From positions 61,075 to 125,074 of the forward strand of contig JAUTCQ010000019.1 in assembly GCA_030673845.1 (NCBI GenBank): a DNA stretch of 64,000 nucleotides, written 5' to 3'. The notes beneath the pieces are model-generated. The model worked only from the letters and a program-made list of their open reading frames with translations. It searched no databases and was not told where the DNA came from. Each line of letters opens with the position of its first letter. The stretch's first letter is position 1. Source of the DNA: Verrucomicrobiota bacterium JB022. GTDB lineage: Bacteria > Verrucomicrobiota > Verrucomicrobiia > Opitutales > Oceanipulchritudinaceae. Made by a program: the position numbers and the translations under genes. This document shows, piece by piece, positions 46,037-54,100 of the stretch.

Positions 46037-47184
46037 TTGGAGGGGTCTCGCTTCGAATCCTGTTGCTCGGGCATGGGCGCGAGTGGGTTTTCCGCATTGC
46101 GCATCACGCGCGGGTAAAGCGTCTCGGCTTCATCGAAGCTGGGCGCGGCCGGCACGGCGACCTTGGGCATCGCCTGCTCCGTCGGTTGCTTTTCGCGGTT
46201 GATACGGGTCTGCTCCGGGTCGTCTTGCGAAAGATCGGTCTCGGACACGCTGGGAGGCGCCGAATACTGGTCGGTGGGCTTGGCCGGGTTTAGTTGCCCA
46301 CTGTCGGCCATGTTCAGGATCAAGGGGAGACCGTCGCGGTTGCCGACCACCACCACCTTGGCATTGTTGGAGGTGGCAAGCTGCACCGTCGCGTCGATCC
46401 CCCGATAGCGCAGGTAGTCGTTGAAGCGGGCGACGTCGGACATAGCTTCTTCCTGGAAGCGCTGGACCCCGACCCCTTCGATTTCCTTGCGCTGGGCTTC
46501 CTTGATCTCGCGGACGATGCGGTAGTCCCATTCCAGTGCCATCTGCTCGGCCCGCAGCTTGTTTTCGATCGCTTCGCGCACGCGCTCGGGCAGGCGGACT
46601 TCCTTGATCAGCAAGTCGTCCAGAACCACATAGCGGTCGTAGAGCGCAAGCAAGGTGCCTTGCAGGATGGTCTCGATGATAAAGCCTTGCGAAGTGTAGA
46701 TCTCGTCGGGCGTAAACTTGCCTACGATGGAACGCACTTCGGACTGGACCTCGGGCTGTACAATTTTTTCGACGTAATTCGGGCCGATCTCGCGGTGCAG
46801 CAAAGGCAGCTCTTCCACCCTTGGCCGATAACGGATCGAGAGGTCAAAATCGATGGCCAGGCCGTCATTACTGAGCGCGACGAAGTGGTGGATCACCTGC
46901 TGGATGCGCACGTTGTAGACGTACATCTTGTCCCACGGCCAAATGATATGAAACCCTTCGCCGTAGACCTGCTGCATGTCGGTGCCTGCCTGATGCTTCA
47001 CCCCGTCGAACCGGCGCCACAAGACCCCGGCCTCACCCGGGTAGATATTGATGAAGATGCGGTCGGAAAAAATGATGACGAGAAAGACGAAGACGAACAG
47101 GAAGATGGACAGCGTTACCTTGATCTTCGGGCCCATCTCCTTCCAGTTCTGGCGCAGGTTCGCCCGGATTTTTTGCAGGTTCAT
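46033..47184 (-). CDS. SPFH/prohibitin-domain membrane protein
   Basis: A 383-residue membrane-anchored protein. One N-terminal span (LSIFLFVFVFLVIIF, about 26-41) is followed by an SPFH/Band-7 domain (about 45-270: IYPGEAGVLWRRFDGVKH, IDFDLSIRYRPRVEELPLLH, LDDLLIKEVRLPERVREAIE). A helical AQRKEIEGVGVQRFQEEA stretch follows, and then a low-complexity Pro/Gln/Asp tail of about 90 residues. Such proteins form oligomeric membrane scaffolds. It is the first gene of the coupled seven-gene operon. The ATG 47182-47184 is used; a TTG two codons upstream is unlikely. Confidence 0.88.
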   Translation of the reverse strand: MNLQKIRANLRQNWKEMGPKIKVTLSIFLFVFVFLVIIFSDRIFINIYPGEAGVLWRRFDGVKHQAGTDMQQVYGEGFHIIWPWDKMYVYNVRIQQVIHHFVALSNDGLAIDFDLSIRYRPRVEELPLLHREIGPNYVEKIVQPEVQSEVRSIVGKFTPDEIYTSQGFIIETILQGTLLALYDRYVVLDDLLIKEVRLPERVREAIENKLRAEQMALEWDYRIVREIKEAQRKEIEGVGVQRFQEEAMSDVARFNDYLRYRGIDATVQLATSNNAKVVVVGNRDGLPLILNMADSGQLNPAKPTDQYSAPPSVSETDLSQDDPEQTRINREKQPTEQAMPKVAVPAAPSFDEAETLYPRVMRNAENPLAPMPEQQDSKRDPSK

Positions 47185-47432
47185 TGGCAACAGGTGAGAG
47201 TATCAGCAGAGGCTTCACCGATAGTGGTGGTAGTTGGGGCGGCGTCAAGAGCCGAGGGGCCCCTTTCATTCGTGATTCGAAGATCCCTCATGGCGCTGGT
47301 GTAACGAACATGAAATAGTTGCTTCGAAAAGGAATTACCTGTTGCAAAATGGGCCACTTGCGCAGATTTTTATGGAGCGTTTCTCGCAACGTCTCCACCA
47401 CTGTCGTTTTTCACCACGCCCATTTCTGTACC

Positions 47433-47972
47433 ATGGCCGAAAAGAGTCGTTCCTCCGCTGAAGAGCCCACCCAAAGCGCTCCCGAAGCGTCCGCGCCGGA
47501 CGCCGTCGAAACCGCGCCCGCCGTCAAGGTTTCGCCCGATGTCCACGCCGAAGCGATCATCAACCGTTACACAGCCTTTGCGGCTGGCGGCGGCGTGATT
47601 CCCCTCCCCCTCGTCGACCTCGCCGTGATCTCTGGCGTGCAGGTGAAAATGCTGGTGGAGCTGTGCAAGGCCTACGGTGTGGATCACAACGAAAAGACGG
47701 CTGAAATCGCCCTCGGCTCCGTGGTGGGTGCGCTCGGCATCTTCCCGTTGCTGCAACGCTTCCTTGCCAGCGGCTTCAAGGTGATCCCCGGCGTGGGGCA
47801 ACTGCTTTCGCTAACGGCCGGTCCTGCCGCCGCAGCTGGCATCACCTACGGCGTTGGTCGCGTTTTCGCCGAGCACTTCGCCAACGGCGGCAACCTGCTC
47901 AATATCGACCTCTCGAAGGCCAAGAGCACCTTCAACAAGTTCTACGAGCGCGGCAAGCAAGCCGTCGCCTAA
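47433..47972 (+). CDS. DUF697-like small membrane-associated protein
   Basis: A 179-residue protein. A polar, Ser/Glu/Ala/Pro-rich leader (about 1-45) precedes a domain with two hydrophobic hairpins: AFAAGGGVIPLPLVDLAVIS, GVQVKMLVELCKAYGV, ALGSVVGALGIFPLLQRF. This is the pattern of DUF697/YcjF-type proteins, whose function is not established. The ATG at 47433 (MAEKSRSS) starts the conserved style; frames from further upstream look non-coding. It is divergent from the SPFH gene across 248 bp in which I found no convincing promoter. Confidence 0.75.
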   Translation: MAEKSRSSAEEPTQSAPEASAPDAVETAPAVKVSPDVHAEAIINRYTAFAAGGGVIPLPLVDLAVISGVQVKMLVELCKAYGVDHNEKTAEIALGSVVGALGIFPLLQRFLASGFKVIPGVGQLLSLTAGPAAAAGITYGVGRVFAEHFANGGNLLNIDLSKAKSTFNKFYERGKQAVA

Positions 47973-48010
47973 GCCATTTCTGTCCGTCACCCTAAAAAGC
48001 TTACAAGATC

Positions 48011-48190
48011 ATGACCGCTTCACTCGTCAGCATCGCTCCCTACGTCATCTTCTGCCTCGTGCTCGCTTACTTGGGCAAGGAGAAGAAGTTCGGCTTCTGG
48101 GGTAACTTTTTCGTGTCGTTGATCCTCACGCCGTTCATCGGGCTCATCGTTTTGCTCGCGCAAGACACCCGCCCGGCTCAAGCGGCCTAG
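48011..48190 (+). CDS. 59-residue two-span membrane protein
   Basis: A short gene encoding 59 residues, ATG at 48011 and TAG at 48188-48190. It has two hydrophobic segments (SIAPYVIFCLVLAYL and FFVSLILTPFIGLIVLLA) separated by a basic loop (GKEKKFGFWGN). The GKxxKFGFWG then FFxSLxLTPxIGLI pattern occurs in small uncharacterised membrane proteins of several phyla. It follows the DUF697-like gene by 38 bp and ends just before a terminator, so the pair is probably one transcript. Confidence 0.72.
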   Translation: MTASLVSIAPYVIFCLVLAYLGKEKKFGFWGNFFVSLILTPFIGLIVLLAQDTRPAQAA

Positions 48191-48214
48191 TTTCTGCGGC
48201 AAATACTTTTTCCG

Positions 48215-48248
48215 GCTCCCCTGGCCTCATGGCGACGGGAGCTTTTTT
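48215..48248 (+). terminator. Intrinsic terminator of the DUF697/small membrane protein pair
   Basis: GCTCCC (48215-48220) pairs with GGGAGC (48237-48242); an inner GGCC/GGC pairing shortens the loop. TTTTTT (48243-48248) follows on the plus strand. It overlaps the stop codon of the convergent decarboxylase gene and may slow transcription from both sides. Confidence 0.68.
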
Positions 48249-49464
48249 ATGGCAAAACGTATTCGCTGAACTCGCCCCGCAAGCAGTGTTGTGAGCTCAT
48301 CGCGGCCCCGTAACCCCCTGCATGCAGCAGGGCCACGCGGTCGCCAATCTCCAGCGGAGGCATGGGCAGGTCGCGCGCCCACACGTCGAGGGCTTCGTTG
48401 ATATTGCCGGTCAGCGTCACCGCCCGCCATGCGCCCTCCCGAGGTGCCACGGGCACGGCAGGCAGCGGCAGGTCGTAATAAGCGGGCTCGGGGTGGAGGT
48501 TGAAGCCGCCGTTGAGCCCCACAAAGGTAACGCCGGCCTTGTGGTCAATGCTCGCCACTTCGAGGATCAGCACCCCGGCGTCTTTCACGAGGAAGTCGCC
48601 CGGCTCGAAGCAGATTTCCAGCCCCCGCCCGCCGAAATGTCGCTGCACCACCTCGGCCCATACGGCAAGATCGAGCCTTTCGTCGCCCTGTTGGCGCGGG
48701 GTGCCCAGCCCGCCGCCCAGATTGACGTAACGCAGCGCGGGGAATGCTGCCGCACAGCTCGCGACGCAGGCGAGCACGGTGCTCCACTGCTCCAGTTGAG
48801 GACCGAGGTAGCCGCAACCGGCGTGGCAGTGCAGCCCTTCGACGACCAGTCCGTGCTCTTCGGCAATCTCCCGCGCTTTCGGTAAATCGTCGGCGCGGAT
48901 CCCAAACTTGGCCGGGGCCGTGCCACTGTATTCGACCAGCCGATTGCCGCGATAACCCACCCCGAGGGCCGGGTCGAGCCGCAGGCCCAACCGTCGCCCC
49001 GGTGCCTGCCGGCCCACCTCGCGCAGCGCACTCAACCCGTCGCAGTTGATCCGCAGACCGGGATAAGCGAGTAGCTGCCGCCAGTCGGAGCGCGACACAG
49101 CATAGCCGGTGAAGGAGATCCGCTCGGGCACAAATCCGCACTCCAGCGCGCGGCGCACTTCGCCCGGCGAGCAAGCATCGATGCCCACCGTCGTCTCTTC
49201 GGCCAGCAGGCGAAGGATCGACGGATGACGGTTGCTTTTCATGGCATAGTAGAGCCGGCGGGCGGCGTCGACCGTGCTCAGCGCCTGCTGGAGCTGCCGC
49301 ACCTTTTCGCGGATGCGCGCGAGGGAATAAACGTAAAGCGGCGTGCCCTCCTGCTCGGCCAGTTCGGCGAGGGGTTGGCCGGCCAAAGCCAGGCCTTCGT
49401 GACCAAAGGCAAGGTCTCGCCGCTGCCACCAAAAAAGCTCTGCCATGGATGCATGTTGCGACAT
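48247..49464 (-). CDS. Fold-type III PLP decarboxylase, LysA-like, in biosynthetic cluster
   Basis: A 405-residue PLP enzyme of the diaminopimelate/ornithine decarboxylase family. The PLP lysine is Lys76 (RLYYAMKSNRH). HCHAGCGYLG, NLGGGLGTP and CFEPGDFLVKDAG match the barrel motifs. In LysA the second-domain motif is GPxCExxD, with a catalytic Cys; here it is GNINEALD, so Cys is replaced by Asn. A different substrate from diaminopimelate is therefore likely. LysA-like enzymes in macrolactam and butirosin pathways decarboxylate carrier-bound amino acids, which fits its place 6 bp after the acyltransferase gene. Confidence 0.85.
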   Translation of the reverse strand: MSQHASMAELFWWQRRDLAFGHEGLALAGQPLAELAEQEGTPLYVYSLARIREKVRQLQQALSTVDAARRLYYAMKSNRHPSILRLLAEETTVGIDACSPGEVRRALECGFVPERISFTGYAVSRSDWRQLLAYPGLRINCDGLSALREVGRQAPGRRLGLRLDPALGVGYRGNRLVEYSGTAPAKFGIRADDLPKAREIAEEHGLVVEGLHCHAGCGYLGPQLEQWSTVLACVASCAAAFPALRYVNLGGGLGTPRQQGDERLDLAVWAEVVQRHFGGRGLEICFEPGDFLVKDAGVLILEVASIDHKAGVTFVGLNGGFNLHPEPAYYDLPLPAVPVAPREGAWRAVTLTGNINEALDVWARDLPMPPLEIGDRVALLHAGGYGAAMSSQHCLRGEFSEYVLP

Positions 49465-49470
49465 TGAGCG

Positions 49471-50433
49471 TCAGACTGGGCTTGCGGTATGGATCAACTG
49501 CAGCAGACGTTGGAGCGCCTTCTCTTCGTTGCCAAAGGGGCTGAAAATCGGGTGTGCCTGCGAGAGGCTGGAAGGGTTCAGCAGCTTGCGCACGAGGCCT
49601 GCCATCGTGCCGGAGGGGCCGATGTCGATAAAGAGTGAAGGGCCGGCGGCTTCGGCGCGCGCGACTGCGGCAGGCAAGTCCATCGGTGCGCGGACGGCAT
49701 CCCAGAGTTGGGCGGCGCCCTCCCCTTCCTGCCAGGCTACGTTGCGCCCGCCCCAGACTTCTACCTGCGGGAGCGCGATCTGCAGACCGGCAAAGCGCTC
49801 GGCGAAAGCCCGGCGCGCCGGGTCGATCCAGCGGGAGTGAAAGGCCAGCGGCACCGGCAGCACCTGGTGTAACAACCGGGCACCTTCAAGGCCGCGAACG
49901 ACTTCCGGAACATGCTCGACTGCGGTCGCGATCACGCAGTGCTGTGGGCCGTTGACTGCCACCACCTCGTAGGGTGCCGTGATGCTGGCGGCGACCGAGT
50001 CGGCACCGGCCAGAATACCGATCATGCGCCCCGGCGGACAGTCGGCAAAGAGCGCGGGCTGGTGAGATACGGCCCGCAGACCCTGCTCGAAAGTCACCGC
50101 GCGTGCAATCGCCAGGGCCGCAAATTCGCCCAGGCTAAAGCCGATCAGCCGCTGCGGCACGATGCCGTGATGCGCCAGCGTCTGGGCCAGCGCATACTCG
50201 GTCGTGTAGAGGGCCGGGCTGGTCAGCGCCAGGTCGTCGAAGGGGTCGCTCTTTTTACGGCCCGCATCGTAGAGCGTCTCCAGAAAGCCGTACCCTTCGC
50301 GCTCTCGCAGCAGGCGATCGCCCTCGCGCATCCAGTAGTTGAACACGGGGTGGCGTTCATACAGCTCGCGCCCCATTTGAAAGTGCTGCGAACCCTGCCC
50401 GGAAAGCAGGAACGTGATGCGCGGAGAAGTCAT
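49471..50433 (-). CDS. Stand-alone acyltransferase (FabD-like), trans-acting on the PKS/NRPS
   Basis: A 320-residue acyltransferase. It starts with FLLSGQGSQHFQMGRELY and has the nucleophile elbow GFSLGEFAAL (Ser100) and catalytic His in VPLAFHSRWIDPA. The Arg that holds the malonyl carboxylate (Arg117 in E. coli FabD) aligns with His here (AVSHQPALFADCPPG). Since the synthase contains no AT domain, this is the natural trans-acting partner. The Arg loss instead suggests a non-malonyl acyltransferase (VinK-like) or a proof-reading acyl hydrolase (PedC-like). Its start overlaps the stop of the transferase gene upstream (ATGA). Confidence 0.85.
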   Translation of the reverse strand: MTSPRITFLLSGQGSQHFQMGRELYERHPVFNYWMREGDRLLREREGYGFLETLYDAGRKKSDPFDDLALTSPALYTTEYALAQTLAHHGIVPQRLIGFSLGEFAALAIARAVTFEQGLRAVSHQPALFADCPPGRMIGILAGADSVAASITAPYEVVAVNGPQHCVIATAVEHVPEVVRGLEGARLLHQVLPVPLAFHSRWIDPARRAFAERFAGLQIALPQVEVWGGRNVAWQEGEGAAQLWDAVRAPMDLPAAVARAEAAGPSLFIDIGPSGTMAGLVRKLLNPSSLSQAHPIFSPFGNEEKALQRLLQLIHTASPV

Positions 50434-51197
50434 GCGGTGGCAACGTGGCGAAAGACATCGGCCCTGCCAAGCATCGTTCGCCGGGGAAGCGCGAGCGCCT
50501 GCACGGCATATCCGGCGATGCCAGCCTCGGCCCGGTATTGGGCGAAGTTACGAAACGAGGCCGTCCAACATCCCTCGCCATGTGCCGTCAGGTTGTCGAG
50601 CTCGTAGACCTCCAGCGGCGTCATCAGGCCGGTGCGAAGGATCTTGCTGAGGCTCTCCTTACAGGTCCAGAGCACGGTGGTGGCGACTTCGGGCGCGCAG
50701 TCGAGCGCCTCCAGCAACGCCCGCTCGTGGGCGCTGGCGTGACGCAGGACCGTTTCCATGCGGTCGACCGAGATCGCCTCGATGTCGATGCCCAGCGGGT
50801 GATCTTCAAAAAACGCGACCGCGACCGCGACTTCGCCCGTGTGCGATAGGCTGACTTGCGGTCGGCGAGCGTCCGTCGAGGCTACGACGGGAAAGCCAAA
50901 CACGCCGGAACGGATCTCCAGTCGCTCGCCCTCCGGCAGCCCGAGCAGGTGTTGCAAGGCCTGCTGCGCGGCTCGACGCCCGAGCAGGAAGCTGCGCCTC
51001 CGGGCCGTGAAGCGTAACTCGGACAGGCGCGCCAATTCCGCCGGGTGCAGCCAATCCGCGGCCGTCGCTTCGAGCGTCGACAGATCGTCGCTTGCGCTCG
51101 ACCATACCGCCGCGACAGCTTGCCCCTCGCGCTGGAGGCCGAGGTCAATCGTCGAGTGGGAGGGGAGACGCACGGTAGGCAGTGGAAGGTTGGCCAT
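50430..51197 (-). CDS. Sfp-type 4'-phosphopantetheinyl transferase
   Basis: A 255-residue transferase that arms the ACP/PCP domains of the synthase with phosphopantetheine. The magnesium-binding Asp138 and Glu140 are in PLGIDIEAI. The WxxKES block is WTCKESLSKILRTG (Lys180-Glu181). The substrate block QVSLSHTGEVAVAV is also present. Length is typical for the Sfp/Gsp group. The ATG at 51195-51197 lies inside the end of the synthase gene, an overlap of 53 bp; a later GTG start is possible. Confidence 0.93.
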   Translation of the reverse strand: MANLPLPTVRLPSHSTIDLGLQREGQAVAAVWSSASDDLSTLEATAADWLHPAELARLSELRFTARRRSFLLGRRAAQQALQHLLGLPEGERLEIRSGVFGFPVVASTDARRPQVSLSHTGEVAVAVAFFEDHPLGIDIEAISVDRMETVLRHASAHERALLEALDCAPEVATTVLWTCKESLSKILRTGLMTPLEVYELDNLTAHGEGCWTASFRNFAQYRAEAGIAGYAVQALALPRRTMLGRADVFRHVATA

Positions 51198-54100
51198 GGA
51201 AGATTGCGCGCAAGTGCTCGGCCAGCGGTGCCATCACGGCGTGCTGCAGCATGGAGAAGTGGTTGCCGGGTACGGAGAATGTCTCGAAGCTGCCTTGGGC
51301 CAGGCTGCGCCAGCGGCGACGGGAGGCGGCACGCAACGAGGCTGCGAAGTCTTGCTGCGGCTCAAAGAAGTAAACCGGCACATGGATCGCGCCGGTGGGG
51401 GCATAGGATACCAGCGCCTCCTCGTTGGGCTCGAACAGCTGGAAGGGCTGCGTGTGGCCGTTTTCGCCCACCTTCGCCTCGTCGCCCGTCCAATGAGGAT
51501 CGACATGGCGGATCTCGCTGGCGAAAAAGCTGTCGAGCACCACCAGGCCCTGCGGCAGCGGCAAGCCCAGGTGCTCGCACTGGCGCACCATCTCGAAGGC
51601 TACAACACCGCCCATCGACCAGCCGCCGAGCCACCAGCCGCGCTTCGGGTCGGGGATCAGACGCAGCAGAGCCCTCGCCATCGCTTCTATCGTGCGGTGC
51701 GGCGGACACTCGCCCCGCAGCCCCGGCGTTTCGAACGCATGGAAGGGACGGTCTCGACCGAGGCCGTGCGCGAGGGCAAGCAGGCTGGCACATTCGCCGT
51801 CGCCACCGGGCAACATGTAAAGGGGCGAGCCATCACCCTCCGATTGCAGGGTATGGAGATGGCGGTGGCGGACGGAGGCAGAAGTCGTCGACTTTGCTGC
51901 GACCAGACGGCGCACATTGCCGTGTGCAATCAGCTCTCCCACGCTCAGCTCCAGCCCGGCAGCCTCCCGGAGGCGGGCCACCAGACGCACCGCAAGCAGG
52001 GACTGGCCGCCGCTCGCGAAAAAGTCGTCGGTGACGCCCAGTGCGGGTTGATGCAACACTTCGCGCCACACTGCCAGTACTTTGGTTTCGGCGGGCGTAG
52101 GCTCCGGCGTTGAGGCTTTGGATGCTTCGACGACGGGCTCAGGCAAGGCACGGCGGTCGATCTTGCCACTGGCGTTGAGCGGCAGCGCAGGCAGCAGCAG
52201 CACGCGAGCCGGCACGGCGGCAGGCGGCAGGCGCTCGATCAGGTAGGCACGCAGTTCTTCGGGCTCTGCCTCTTCCTCGGGGCGCAACACGGCGTAAGCG
52301 GCGAGGAACGCGCCCTCTCCTTGCCCTTTGACGGCTACCGCCGCGCTGAGCACGGCAGGATGCTGGTGCAGGCAGGCTTCGACTTCGCCCAGCTCGATGC
52401 GGAAGCCGCGCACCTTTACCTGACCGTCGATGCGCCCGTGAAATTCCAGTTGACCGGCGGCATTCCAGCGGACGCGGTCTCCCGTGCGGTAAAGGCGGTC
52501 TGGAGTCAACGGGTGGTGGACGAAAGCGTTCGCCGTCAGCTCTGGGCGCTGCCAATAGCCTTGAGCGACGGCCGGGCCGCCGAGCCACAGCTCACCGGTG
52601 GCGCCGCGCGGCAGCAGATTTCCGCCGGGATCCATGACCAAGGCTTGCGTGTGGGCCAGTGGGCGCCCGATCGGCATGCCGCCGGAAGGAGCATCCGCCC
52701 CGGGCTCAAACACCGTGGTCGTCACCGTCGTTTCGGTGGGGCCGTAGCCGTTGAGCCAGCGGACCCGGGGATGGCGTTGCCTCCAAAGGGCGTAGACCTC
52801 CGGGCTGGGAGCCTCGCCTCCCACGATGAGCAGACGCACCGACTCGGGCATCCAACCCGCAGCAGCACTGGAGCGCACCCAGTGTTGCCAGAACGCGGTC
52901 GGCAGATTCAGGACGGTGGGCTGCGCCTGGGCCAGCCAAAGCTCGAATTCGCGTGCTTCCAGCGGCCCGCCAGCCGGGAACGGCACCACGGTGCCGCCAG
53001 TTGCGAGGGTCGGGAAAAGCTCCTCGACGGATACATCAAAGAGCGGAGAGGCGAATTGCAGCACGCGGTCGCGCGCGCCCAGCTCGTAGGCCATCGGCAT
53101 GGCGACGCAGAGAGCGGCCACGTTACCGTGAGTCACCACCACGCCCTTGGGGCGCCCAGTACTGCCGGAGGTGTAAATCATGTAGGCCGGGTCGCTGGCT
53201 TTGACTACCGCAGGCGTGAAGCCATGCGGCGTGCCCACTGCATCCACCTTTACCCGTGTGCAGGTGGCGAGGGCCTCGGGCAGGGGGTCGGCGCTGTCGC
53301 CGATCACCGTTTGCAGGCCCGCATCCGCCACGATCTGTTGCAGGCGAGCCGCCGGAAGCTCGCGGCTGAGTGGCAGGTAAGCTCGCCCGGCCTTCCAGAT
53401 CGCGAGGATGGCTACCACCAGCTCGGTCGAGCGCTCGAGCAGCACTCCGACAAACGGCGCGGGCTGGCGGCCAAGCGCGGCGGCAAGGCTGGAGGAACGG
53501 CGGTCGATTTCTTCGTAAGTCCAACGGCGATCGCCTTCATGCACGGCCACGGCATGCGGCGCTTGCTGCACCCGGTCGCCCCAGCGCTGCAGGAAAAGCG
53601 GACTGCCCGGTGGGATCGGAGCGGGTGGCAAGCCCAGTTGCTGCAGCGCTTGCACCTCCGCTACCGATACGGCGGGGATTTCTCGCAACGGCGTATCCGG
53701 CCCTTTCAGCAGGCAGGCGAGCAGAGCTTCAAACCCGTTGGCGATGCGCTGGACGGTTTCTAGGTCGTAGAGAGACGCGTCGTATTCGAGCCAGCCTTCC
53801 AGCGTTTGGCCTACCTGAGAGAATTCAAACGTGAGGTCGAACTTGCAATCCTGGTAGGGGAAGTCGAAGCGCTGGACTTCCGCCTCACCAAAATACAGGG
53901 CGCTCTTCGGGTTGTTCTCCAGCGAGAGCATGATCTGGAAGAGCGGGTTGACCCCGGTGCGCCGCTCCACTCCGGCCAGCTCGACCACACGGTCGAAGGG
54001 CAGGCGCTGGTGCTCGAACGCTTCCAGACTACGGCGGCTTACGCGCTCCAGCAGACGGCGGAAGGTGTCGTCTTCGCGCAGTGCCTGGCGCATGGCCAAG

